The notes below the pieces were generated by a model that saw only the letters and a program-made list of their open reading frames with translations, had not been told where the DNA came from and searched no databases. Position numbers and translations under genes: made by a program. This document shows positions 29,514 to 37,201 of a DNA stretch of 64,000 bases, in pieces (position 1 is the first letter of the stretch; the number at the start of each line of letters is the position of its first letter). Source of the stretch: 66-474 sp963771735 (GTDB lineage: Bacteria; Pseudomonadota; Gammaproteobacteria; Xanthomonadales; Rhodanobacteraceae); the NCBI GenBank assembly GCA_963771735.1, contig CAVYUN010000001.1, positions 682,001 to 746,000 on the forward strand, given 5' to 3'.

Positions 29514-30140
29514 TCATCTCTCACCTTTCCAGCCAACCGCCAAGGCATAGACCTCGCGTGATCGCGCGCGCGATGCCTTGGGTTTGCGCAGTGTCACGCG
29601 CGCGAAGCCCGCACGCAAGTCGCGCAGGTAATCATCGAAGCCGCGGCCCTGGAACAACTTCACCAGCATCGACCCTCCGGGTTTCAAGCACTTGGACGCG
29701 AAATCCGTCGCCAGCTCCGCCAAATGCATCGCGCGGGCCTGATCTGCCGCTTCTATGCCACTGATATTGGGCGCCATGTCCGACAGCACAAGGTCCACCG
29801 GAGCGCCATCCAGACGGGCCATCAAGGCGTCGAACACGGGCTCTTCGCGAAAATCACCCTGTATGAACTCGACTCCGCCTATGCCCTGCATCGGCAGGAT
29901 GTCCAGCGCGAACACATGGCCCGCGTCGCCCATGCGCTGGCGCACCAGTTGCGACCAGCCGCCGGGCGCGGCGCCCAGATCCACGACCACCATGCCGGGT
30001 TTCAGCAGGCGGTCGCGATCAAGCAACTCATCCAGTTTGAACGCGGCCCGCGAGCGCAAACCCTCGGCCTGCGCACGCTTCACGAATTCGTCGCTGAAAT
30101 GTTCCTTCAACCAGCGCGCGCTGCTCTTGGATCTCGCCAC
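29514..30140 (-). CDS. rlmE: 23S rRNA (uridine-2'-O-) methyltransferase
   Basis: Methylates the ribose of U2552 in 23S rRNA. SAM motif DLGAAPGGWSQ, catalytic residues in RAAFKLDEL, LSDMAPN and LVKLFQG (the K-D-K-E set). A GTG start at 30140 gives 208 residues beginning VARSKSSARWLKEHF, the family's usual start; an in-frame ATG at 30182 would add 14 unconserved residues and lacks a ribosome site. Divergent from yhbY and 79 bases before ftsH, the standard rlmE-ftsH pair. Confidence 0.93.
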   Translation of the reverse strand: MARSKSSARWLKEHFSDEFVKRAQAEGLRSRAAFKLDELLDRDRLLKPGMVVVDLGAAPGGWSQLVRQRMGDAGHVFALDILPMQGIGGVEFIQGDFREEPVFDALMARLDGAPVDLVLSDMAPNISGIEAADQARAMHLAELATDFASKCLKPGGSMLVKLFQGRGFDDYLRDLRAGFARVTLRKPKASRARSREVYALAVGWKGER

Positions 30141-30247
30141 GAAGTTTTCTCGCCATGGACGACTTTTGGCCGCCACTTCCATCGGAAACGATGATGGCGG
30201 CCATGATACCCTGACAGGCCCTTCGAACCCGCGCGAATGCTGAACGC

Positions 30248-30544
30248 ATGGCCCTGACTTCCTCGCAAACCCGCTACCTGCGCGGCCTTGCCCACCCGCT
30301 CAAGCCAGTGCTGATGCTGGGAGGCAAGGGCGTCACGGCGGGCGTGCTGAAGGAACTGGATCAGGCGCTGGACGACCACGAATTGATCAAGGTCAGGCTG
30401 AGCGGCGGCGACCGCTCCGCGCGCACCGCCGACCTCGCCAAACTCGTCGAATCCAGCCACGCCGAAGCCGTGCAGACGATCGGGCACATCGCCGTGCTCT
30501 ACCGGCGCAACGCGGAACAACCGAGGATCGCGTTGCCGCGGTAA
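30248..30544 (+). CDS. yhbY: Ribosome-assembly RNA-binding protein YhbY (CRM domain)
   Basis: 98 residues, one CRS1/YhbY RNA-binding domain with the GGKG loop and LIKVRLSGGD strand. Associates with pre-50S particles. Divergent from rlmE, as in many Gammaproteobacteria, which fits a joint role in 50S maturation. Its stop overlaps the next start (TAATG). Confidence 0.93.
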   Translation: MALTSSQTRYLRGLAHPLKPVLMLGGKGVTAGVLKELDQALDDHELIKVRLSGGDRSARTADLAKLVESSHAEAVQTIGHIAVLYRRNAEQPRIALPR

Positions 30545-30918
30545 TGGAACTGAACCTCGAACGCCCGCGTGATTACCTGTTCGTGCGCCAAGCCGACGCG
30601 CAGACAGTCGTGATCGTCGACCGGCCGTTCTCCGCCAGCATCATCCTCGCCCGCGACAAGGTGATCGAGGACTGGGATGTAACCGACGCCGCCGTGATGA
30701 CGCCCACGCACGCCGAGCCGATCCTCGCATTGCAACCCGACGTGGTGCTGCTGGGCACCGGCGAGCGTCAGAAATTCCCGTCGCAGGCAGTTTTGGCTGC
30801 GTTTCTGCAAGTCGGCGTCGGCGTGGAAGTGATGGACAACGCGGCCGCTGCAAGGACCTGGGACATCCTGGCGAGCGAAGGCCGCAACGTGGTTGCGGCG
30901 TTTATCTTGTCTGCCTGA
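30544..30918 (+). CDS. Mth938-like (DUF498/NDUFAF3-related) protein
   Basis: 124 residues; the family core DWDVTDAAVMTP and PDVVLLGTGERQKFPSQAVL is present. The fold is known from archaeal Mth938 and from the mitochondrial complex I assembly factor NDUFAF3; the bacterial role is unknown. Translationally coupled to yhbY by a one-base overlap. Confidence 0.85.
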   Translation: MELNLERPRDYLFVRQADAQTVVIVDRPFSASIILARDKVIEDWDVTDAAVMTPTHAEPILALQPDVVLLGTGERQKFPSQAVLAAFLQVGVGVEVMDNAAAARTWDILASEGRNVVAAFILSA

Positions 30919-30934
30919 CATCGACGCGCGTTCA

Positions 30935-31246
30935 TCACCACTGGCGAAACACCACGCATACGCCAGTCTTGTCGAGCACCGCGAATTCACGGGCGCCCCA
31001 AGGCTTGCGCTTGATCACGCTGCCGTTCGGGTGGAGCAGATCAGGATTGCGCGAAGAGATTTCGGCGTACAAATCCTCGATGGTGTCGGTTTCGATCGCG
31101 ATCTCCGGACGATCCTTCGCCACGAATCCCGCGCCCTCCACCAGATAGGCTTTTGCGGAATCCCGCTCCACCACGTCCAGCATGTCATCGCGATCGAGCA
31201 GCTTGAAAGCCATGCCATCCGCGAACAAATCCAGACCGTCTTGCAT
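30935..31246 (-). CDS. Small VOC-fold protein
   Basis: 103 residues, with a C-terminal VOC half clearly visible: DTIEDLYAEISSRNP then KPWGAREFAVLDKTGVCVVF. The N-terminal part reads FKLLDRDDMLDVVERDSAKA, shorter than the usual first half. No substrate can be proposed. Converges on the Mth938-like gene with a 16-base gap. Confidence 0.7.
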   Translation of the reverse strand: MQDGLDLFADGMAFKLLDRDDMLDVVERDSAKAYLVEGAGFVAKDRPEIAIETDTIEDLYAEISSRNPDLLHPNGSVIKRKPWGAREFAVLDKTGVCVVFRQW

Positions 31247-31289
31247 GCTGGCGTAAAATGGTAATCGCGATCAGGCGTGTCATCTTGCC

Positions 31290-32294
31290 TCATCGTCCCG
31301 GCAGATAGCCCAGTGGATCGACCGGCTTGCCGTCCCTGCGGATCTCGAAGTGCAGTTCCACGCGCGGCGCGCCCGAAGCGCCCATCAGCGCGATTTCCTG
31401 GCCGGCGCTGACGTGCTCGCCTTCCTTCACCAGCCGTTTGCTGTTGTGGCCGTAAGCGGACAGATATGTGTCGTTGTGCTTGATGATGATCAGCTCGCCA
31501 TAGCCGATCAACCCGTTGCCGCTGTAAACCACCGTGCCGGAAGCGGCTGCGCGCACCGGATCACCCAGATTGCCGGCGATGTCGAGTCCGGCGCCGTCAC
31601 CACCGCTTCCGGCCTCGAATCCCCCGACTACCTTGCCACTGACCGGCCATTGCCATGTGATGCCCGCCGCATTCCGGGTCGCACCGGGTGGCGGCGGCGC
31701 TTCTGGCGCTGATGATGCTCCGACGGTCGCTGCAATAGCGGGCGCAGACGTCGCCGTGACCGACGCCGATCCAGCTGGTGCGACACCGCGGGTCGCCATC
31801 GATTGCGAGGTCACCGGCCCGAACACGGGCGCGGCGGGTTGCGCGGGCTGCGTGTGTACAGCAGGCTGCGACGTGGTCACGGCTGTCGTCGTGCCAGCCA
31901 TCGCGACCTTGCTGCCGCCAGCCGCGGTCGCCTGCTCGGGTTTCAGTTTCAGTACCTGCCCTGGATGGATCACGTACGGCGGCGCAATGCCGTTGAGCGA
32001 AGCGAGCTCGCGCACGTCCATGCCGTTGGCGAACGCGATGCTGTAAAGCGTGTCGCCACGCGCCACCGTGTAACCACTGGCACCGACGGTGCCATTGGCG
32101 TGGCCGCCGAGGCCGAAGGTTTGTACGCCCCGATTGCCCGTTGCCGGCTGTGCCGTGGACGTTGCGGCTGCGGGCTGGCTGGTGCCGCCGAACGAGTAGT
32201 TGGCCACCGGCGCGGGATTCGACGCGCATCCCGCCAGCAAGCCCGCCGCGGCAATGGCCGCCAGGGTCGGTTTCGTCAATTTCGAGGCAAACAT
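31290..32294 (-). CDS. NlpD-like lipoprotein, LysM plus degenerate LytM (M23) domain
   Basis: 334 residues. Lipobox LLAGCAS with the cysteine near residue 22; one LysM domain (YTVARGDTLYSIAFANGMDV) binding peptidoglycan; a long Ser/Thr/Ala/Pro linker; C-terminal M23 fold. The metal ligands are partly lost: the first His of HxxxD is absent (GAGLDI) and HxH reads ELH, though the YGH histidine is kept. By analogy with NlpD/EnvC it should activate amidases instead of cutting peptidoglycan. It is not next to pcm or rpoS here. Confidence 0.85.
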   Translation of the reverse strand: MFASKLTKPTLAAIAAAGLLAGCASNPAPVANYSFGGTSQPAAATSTAQPATGNRGVQTFGLGGHANGTVGASGYTVARGDTLYSIAFANGMDVRELASLNGIAPPYVIHPGQVLKLKPEQATAAGGSKVAMAGTTTAVTTSQPAVHTQPAQPAAPVFGPVTSQSMATRGVAPAGSASVTATSAPAIAATVGASSAPEAPPPPGATRNAAGITWQWPVSGKVVGGFEAGSGGDGAGLDIAGNLGDPVRAAASGTVVYSGNGLIGYGELIIIKHNDTYLSAYGHNSKRLVKEGEHVSAGQEIALMGASGAPRVELHFEIRRDGKPVDPLGYLPGR

Positions 32295-32397
32295 GGTGGC
32301 CGCAAGGATACCCGACCTGCGCATGCGCGGGCACCCCGTTGCCACGTCCGCCCAGCCCGCGTTGGCATGCGACGCGGTCACGGCGTGTCGGCGGATT

Positions 32398-33381
32398 TCA
32401 ATCGTGCAGCGCTTGCGCGAAACGGTCCGTCGCACAAACCAGTTCGTGCGCGTTGCCGGGCTCGAAAGCCGAATGTCCCGCATCCGGGACGATGCGCAGA
32501 TCGGCCCCGGGCCATGCCCGATGCAAATCCCACGCACTGCGCAGCGGGCACACGACGTCGTAACGGCCCTGCACGATCACGGCGGGAATGCCGTGCAAGC
32601 GATGCGCGTTGCGCAGCAACTGGTCGTCGTGCTCGAAGAAGCCGCGGTTGACGAAGTAGTGGTTCTCGATGCCCGCGAAAGCCAGCGCGAAGGCATCACC
32701 GGCGCTCGCGGAGATGTACGCATCGTCCTGCAACAGGAAGCTGGTCGAGGCCTCCCAAACCGACCACGCGCGCGCCGCGGCTAGCCGCACGTCGGCATCG
32801 TCCGAAGTGAGCCGGCTGTGGTAGGCCATGACCAGATCACCGTGTTCGGCTTCCGGAATCGCGGCGAGGTACTTCTCCCACGCATCCGGATACAGCATGT
32901 CGCAGCCTTTCTGGTAGAACCATTCAAGCTCGGGCCGCCGCAGCATGAAGATGCCACGCAACACCAGTTCCGTTACGCGTTCGGGATGCGTTTCGGCATA
33001 GGCCAGGGCCAGTGTCGAGCCCCAGGAGCCACCGAAGACCTGCCAGCGGTCGATCCGCAAGTGCTCGCGCAGGCGCTCGATGTCCGCGACCAGGTCCCAT
33101 GTCGTGTTCTCGCGCAACTCGGCGTGCGGCGTGGAACGCCCGCAGCCGCGCTGGTCAAACAGTACTATGCGGTACACCCTGGGATCGAAAAAGCGCCGGC
33201 ACTTGGCGTTGCAACCCGCGCCGGGGCCGCCGTGCAGGAACACCGCCGGCTTGCCGTGCGGATTGCCACATTGTTCGTAATACAACGTGTGCAGGTCTGA
33301 AACCCGCAACATGCCGCTGTCGAATGGCTCGATCTCCGGGTAAAGATTGCGACGGTCGCTGGGCATGTCCATGCGCGGCAT
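32398..33381 (-). CDS. pip: Proline iminopeptidase
   Basis: 327-residue alpha/beta hydrolase that removes N-terminal proline from peptides. HGGPGAGCN oxyanion region, nucleophile GGSWGS (Ser119), acid RYDVVCP and base GHSAFEP in order. The length and the FDQRGCGRSTPHAELRENTT block are typical of the bacterial S33 enzymes. Divergent from serA by 64 bases. Confidence 0.94.
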   Translation of the reverse strand: MPRMDMPSDRRNLYPEIEPFDSGMLRVSDLHTLYYEQCGNPHGKPAVFLHGGPGAGCNAKCRRFFDPRVYRIVLFDQRGCGRSTPHAELRENTTWDLVADIERLREHLRIDRWQVFGGSWGSTLALAYAETHPERVTELVLRGIFMLRRPELEWFYQKGCDMLYPDAWEKYLAAIPEAEHGDLVMAYHSRLTSDDADVRLAAARAWSVWEASTSFLLQDDAYISASAGDAFALAFAGIENHYFVNRGFFEHDDQLLRNAHRLHGIPAVIVQGRYDVVCPLRSAWDLHRAWPGADLRIVPDAGHSAFEPGNAHELVCATDRFAQALHD

Positions 33382-33445
33382 TTCTTTGGCTTTCGGAATC
33401 CCGGTAGCCTAGCATCGTAGACACCCGCCACGCTTGCAGGCCGCC

Positions 33446-34678
33446 ATGAAGACATCGTTTCCCAAGAAGGACATCAAGATCGTTTTGCTCGAAGGCATCC
33501 ATCCGAGCGCGGTGGAAGCATTCAATGCGGCCGGCTACAGCCAGGTCGAGCACCACGACAAGGCGCTGCCGCGCGCCGAGCTGCTCGCTGCAATCGCCGA
33601 CGCGCACATCGTGGGCCTGCGCTCGCGCACCCAGCTTGACGCCGAAGCCATCGCGCATACACGGCGCTTGCTGGCCGTCGGCTGCTTCTGCATCGGCACC
33701 AATCAGGTCGACCTGCACCAGGCGCGCGAACTCGGCGTCCCGGTATTCAACGCACCGTACTCCAACACGCGCAGCGTGGCCGAACTGGTGATCGCCGAGG
33801 CCATCCTGCTGATGCGGCGCGTGCCCGAACGCAACGCCCAATGCCACCGCGGCGGCTGGTCCAAGTCCGCGGAAGGCAGCTATGAGGTCCGCGGCAAGAC
33901 GTTGGGCATCATCGGCTACGGGCACATCGGTACCCAGGTCGGCGTGCTGGCCGAATCGCTCGGCATGCATGTGCTGTTTCAGGACATCGAACCCAAGCTC
34001 GCGTTGGGCAACGCAGCCCCGGCACACGACCTCGATGACCTGCTGGCGCGTTCGGACGTGGTGACCCTGCACGTGCCACAAACGGCCGCCACCGCCGGCA
34101 TGATCGGCAAGGCCGAGATCGCGCGCATGCGCCGCGGCTCGATGCTGATCAACGCCTCGCGCGGCAACGTGGTCGACATCGAGGCGCTGGCCGCGGCCCT
34201 GAGCAACCAACACCTCGCGGGCGCGGCCGTGGATGTGTTCCCCAAGGAACCCAAGAGCCGCGACGAGGAATTCCAGTCACCGTTGCGCGAATTCGACAAC
34301 GTGTTGCTGACTCCGCACGTGGGCGGCAGCACCCACGAGGCCCAGATAAACATCGGCACCGAAGTCGCGACCAAGTTGATCCGCTACAGCGACAACGGTT
34401 CCACCCTGTCCGCGGTGAACTTCCCCGAGGTCAGCCTGCCCGAGCATGCGGGCAGCCGCAGGCTGCTGCACATCCACCACAACGTGCCGGGCGTGCTGTC
34501 GCGCATCAACGACGTGTTCTCGCAAAACGCCGTCAACATCAATGGCCAGCACCTGCAGACCGACGGCGAAATCGGCTACGTGGTGATCGACGTGTCGGCG
34601 TCCGAGGAGCAATCCGACTCGCTGCGCGAACAGTTGTCGGCCATTCCCGGGACCGTCAGGACGCGATTGCTTTACTGA
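33446..34678 (+). CDS. serA: D-3-phosphoglycerate dehydrogenase
   Basis: First step of serine synthesis. 410 residues: substrate domain, Rossmann NAD domain (GIIGYGHIGTQVG), catalytic NASRGNVVD (Arg), the Glu region VFPKEP and TPHVGGSTHEAQ (His), and a C-terminal ACT domain (HHNVPGVLSRINDVFS) giving serine feedback as in E. coli type enzymes. The internal ATG at 33446 matches the family start better than the one at 33434. Confidence 0.95.
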   Translation: MKTSFPKKDIKIVLLEGIHPSAVEAFNAAGYSQVEHHDKALPRAELLAAIADAHIVGLRSRTQLDAEAIAHTRRLLAVGCFCIGTNQVDLHQARELGVPVFNAPYSNTRSVAELVIAEAILLMRRVPERNAQCHRGGWSKSAEGSYEVRGKTLGIIGYGHIGTQVGVLAESLGMHVLFQDIEPKLALGNAAPAHDLDDLLARSDVVTLHVPQTAATAGMIGKAEIARMRRGSMLINASRGNVVDIEALAAALSNQHLAGAAVDVFPKEPKSRDEEFQSPLREFDNVLLTPHVGGSTHEAQINIGTEVATKLIRYSDNGSTLSAVNFPEVSLPEHAGSRRLLHIHHNVPGVLSRINDVFSQNAVNINGQHLQTDGEIGYVVIDVSASEEQSDSLREQLSAIPGTVRTRLLY

Positions 34679-34775
34679 AGCTTGTTGGCACCGCGCTCCG
34701 GCAAACGCTCACCGCCTCCTTCGATCACGGCATTTTTCAAGCCGGCGTTGCGCAACGTCAGCTCGCGACCCGGGC

Positions 34776-34827
34776 TTGACACGCAGAATTAGTCCAAATA
34801 ATTTATAGTCTGTGTTTTTTACTAATT
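34776..34827 (+). promoter_or_regulatory. AT-rich promoter/operator region before marR-VOC-VOC
   Basis: TTGACA at 34776 is followed after 17 bases by TAATTT. AATTAGT (34787-34793) and its exact complement ACTAATT (34821-34827) flank the region, the second ending ten bases before the marR ATG. A dimeric regulator bound to both arms would block initiation. Sites are inferred by eye. Confidence 0.5.
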
Positions 34828-34836
34828 AACGAAACC

Positions 34837-35313
34837 ATGGCAGACCCGGTTCCCTGGTACGAAGAAGTCCATTTGCCCGCGTTGCTCAGGCACGCGCGCA
34901 CCACGTACGGAGCGGCCATGCGCGAGGCGCTGGATGCGGCCGGCTGCGGGGATATCCCCGCGAACGGGCTGTACGTCATCGGCGGGTTGGCGATGGACCG
35001 GAAGGAAGTGCCGCTGGCCGTCCTCATCAGGGATTTGCGTATTTCCAAACAGTCCGCGGGTCAACTGGTGGACTCCTTGGTCACACGCGGTTACCTGGAA
35101 CGCAACGTCGACCCCGAGGATCGCCGCCGTCTGGTCGTGACCCTGACACCACGTGGCCGCAAGGCCGCCGCGACGCAGGCAGCCGCGCGGGAATCCATCG
35201 ATGCCGAACTGAAGGAACGCATCGGCGAACGCGCGGTGGGCGTCTTGCACAAGGGGCTTGCCGCGCTCATCGAAATTGGTCAGCGGCGCAACGCCAACGG
35301 GGAATCGCCATGA
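34837..35313 (+). CDS. MarR-family transcriptional regulator
   Basis: 158 residues with a winged-helix core: LAVLIRDLRISKQSAGQLVD as recognition region and DPEDRRRLVVTLTPRGR as the wing. Begins a three-gene set with two VOC proteins, overlapping the first by four bases. Most likely an autoregulator that responds to the compound handled by the VOC proteins. Confidence 0.88.
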   Translation: MADPVPWYEEVHLPALLRHARTTYGAAMREALDAAGCGDIPANGLYVIGGLAMDRKEVPLAVLIRDLRISKQSAGQLVDSLVTRGYLERNVDPEDRRRLVVTLTPRGRKAAATQAAARESIDAELKERIGERAVGVLHKGLAALIEIGQRRNANGESP

Positions 35314-35684
35314 ATCTTGCCACGGTGGAAATGAAAGCCTTCGTGCCCGCGCGGGATTTCGTGCAGTCGAAGGCGTTCTATGCACAGCTCGGCTTCAACA
35401 TTCCCTGGTCTTCGGACGACCTGGCGTACGTCCATTACGGCAACACCAGTTTCCTGTTGCAGGCGTTTTATGTCCCCGAGCACTCCAGCAACTTCATGAT
35501 GCACCTGCTGGTCGAGAGCGTGGACGACTGGCACGCGCATGTGCTCGCATCCGGCGTCGTGGAAGCATTCGGCGTGCGCGTCGATGAACCGGGTGATCGT
35601 CCCTGGCGCATCCGCGATTTCCCGCTGTTCGATCCGAGCGGCGTGTTGTGGCGTATCGGAACGAACATCGGAGAGCTGGCATGA
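35310..35684 (+). CDS. VOC family protein
   Basis: 124 residues: EMKAFVPARDFVQSKAFYAQ opens the fold and FPLFDPSGVLWRIGTNI closes it. Coupled by four-base overlaps to marR upstream and a second VOC gene downstream. The two VOC proteins are not near-identical, so they are not a recent duplication; they may act on related compounds. Confidence 0.83.
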   Translation: MNLATVEMKAFVPARDFVQSKAFYAQLGFNIPWSSDDLAYVHYGNTSFLLQAFYVPEHSSNFMMHLLVESVDDWHAHVLASGVVEAFGVRVDEPGDRPWRIRDFPLFDPSGVLWRIGTNIGELA

Positions 35685-36061
35685 CGGAAACAAAATTCGA
35701 ATCGCTTGCGCCCATCCTCGCGGTTGACGATCTGCACCAGGCGCTGGCGTTCTACCGCGACCTGCTGGGCTTTACTCTGGCCTGGTGCTGGGGTGAGCCA
35801 CCGGATCTGGCCGGGATTTGTCGCGACGCGGTTGAAATAACCCTGATGGCCCGGAAGGACAAGCCCCAAGGTCGTGGCCGTGTCTCCCTGCGCATCACCG
35901 ACATCGACGCGTTGCATGCCCGCCTCAAGCAGGCGGGCGCAGCCATCACCGTGCCGATCGGCGATCGATCCTACGGCTTGCGGGACTTCCGGGTCGTCGA
36001 TCCGGGCGGCAACGAACTTGACATCGGCGAGGCCATCGCGGCTAGGGAAGGAGCGAACTGA
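35681..36061 (+). CDS. VOC family protein (bleomycin-resistance-like)
   Basis: 126 residues. APILAVDDLHQALAFYRDLL at the start and DFRVVDPGGNELDIGE at the end, the classical arrangement of small glyoxalase/bleomycin resistance proteins. The ATG at 35681 overlaps the previous stop by four bases. Function may be sequestration or modification of a small molecule under control of the local MarR. Confidence 0.83.
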   Translation: MTETKFESLAPILAVDDLHQALAFYRDLLGFTLAWCWGEPPDLAGICRDAVEITLMARKDKPQGRGRVSLRITDIDALHARLKQAGAAITVPIGDRSYGLRDFRVVDPGGNELDIGEAIAAREGAN

Positions 36062-36145
36062 ATTTGCTTTCTCGATCCGATCTTCTCGCCCAAGCAGGGA
36101 AGCACCGGCGCCGGCAAATCCCGTTTCTCATCACACCAAGATCAA

Positions 36146-36172
36146 TAATAAGAAACGGGCCACAAGGGCCCG
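36146..36172 (-). terminator. Intrinsic terminator downstream of tRNA-Pro
   Basis: On the minus strand CGGGCC-CTTGT-GGCCCG is followed by TTTCTTATTA. It lies about 105 bases past the tRNA 3' end and can end its transcript. The plus strand has no T run after the stem. Confidence 0.6.
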
Positions 36173-36277
36173 CGTGAAAAGTCAGGCCATAGATGGCCGT
36201 TCTGGCGTAGCAGGCCGACCGACGTCGGCACTCGCGAGAAATTCCGTGGGCAGCGATCATGGATGATCGCAAGAAGA

Positions 36278-36354
36278 TGGTCGGGGCGGCGGGATTCGAA
36301 CCCACGACCCCCTGCCCCCCAGGCAGATGCGCTACCAGGCTGCGCTACGCCCCG
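36278..36354 (-). tRNA. tRNA-Pro (anticodon GGG)
   Basis: 77 bases including an encoded CCA. Acceptor CGGGGCG/CGCCCCG, D arm with GCGC pairs, anticodon arm TCTGC-CTGGGGG-GCAGG (one T-G pair) giving anticodon GGG, T arm GTGGG-TTCGAAT-CCCGC. It follows merR on the same strand after 200 bases, the conserved ihfA-merR-tRNA-Pro order. A TATCAT box lies about 12 bases upstream. Confidence 0.97.
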
Positions 36355-36554
36355 ACCGAAGCGCACATGATAGCCGATCACGAGTCGGCACACTCCAGCA
36401 ACAGCAAACGGGAAACCGCTGAAGAGCCGCTGTCAGCAATGGCGGATGCGCGCCGCCGGAGCGCACCAAGCGGAGCGTGCACGCCAATAAATGAGCATGG
36501 CGGACACCACTGGCGCACAAGCTGCCGAGAGCGCTACGGGTTATTCCCTGGTTT

Positions 36555-36920
36555 CTAACGCAGCGGCTCGCGCAGCACTTGCAGCAACTGCTCCAGCTCC
36601 AGCCGCATCTGGTGAACGATCTGCTGCGAGATGCTGGCCTCCATCTTGCCCTGCTGGCCTTCCAGCCGGGCGCGGGCACCGGTGATGGTGAAGCCCTGGT
36701 CATACAGCAGCGCGCGGATCTGGCGGATCATCAGCACGTCGTGGCGCTGGTAGTAGCGGCGGTTGCCGCGCCGCTTCACCGGGTTCAGGGCCGGAAACTC
36801 CTGCTCCCAGTAGCGCAGCACGTGCGGCTTGACCGCGCACAACTCGCTCACCTCGCCAATCGTGAAATAGCGCTTGGCGGGGATGACGGGAAGCTCGTTA
36901 TTGTTGCCCTGATCCAGCAT
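36555..36920 (-). CDS. MerR-family regulator of the ihfA-linked type
   Basis: 121 residues. N-terminal winged helix YFTIGEVSELCAVKPHVLRYWE and RRGNRRYYQRHDVLMIRQI, then a short helix for dimerisation; no metal-binding cysteines. This orphan MerR is found downstream of ihfA across Gammaproteobacteria, role unknown. It starts inside ihfA: the coding regions overlap by 23 bases in different frames, so translation is coupled. Confidence 0.9.
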   Translation of the reverse strand: MLDQGNNNELPVIPAKRYFTIGEVSELCAVKPHVLRYWEQEFPALNPVKRRGNRRYYQRHDVLMIRQIRALLYDQGFTITGARARLEGQQGKMEASISQQIVHQMRLELEQLLQVLREPLR

Positions 36921-37200
36921 GGTTCTCGACCCTCAATTTCAGCTTTTGTCCCGGGCGAAACGTCACGACACGGCGCGCGGAGATCGGAATCTCCTCACCG
37001 GTCTTGGGATTGCGCCCAGGTCGCTGATTCTTGTTGCGCAGGTCGAAGTTGCCGAAACCCGACAGCTTCACCTGCTCCCCCCGCTCGAGCGCCTCGCGCA
37101 ACACCTCGAAGAAGGCGTCCACGCACTCCCTGGCTTCACGCTTGTTGAGGCCCACGTCGAGAAACAGGCGCTCGGCCATCTCTGCCTTGGTCAGCGTCAT
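36898..37200 (-). CDS. ihfA: Integration host factor alpha subunit
   Basis: 100-residue HU-family DNA-bending protein. The arm segment RPGRNPKTGEEIPISARRVV with the intercalating proline is intact. Acts as a heterodimer with IHF beta (not in this window). Follows pheT by one base, the conserved pheST-ihfA order. It is also the usual partner of sigma-54 promoters. Confidence 0.96.
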   Translation of the reverse strand: MTLTKAEMAERLFLDVGLNKREARECVDAFFEVLREALERGEQVKLSGFGNFDLRNKNQRPGRNPKTGEEIPISARRVVTFRPGQKLKLRVENHAGSGQQ

Positions 37201-37201
37201 C

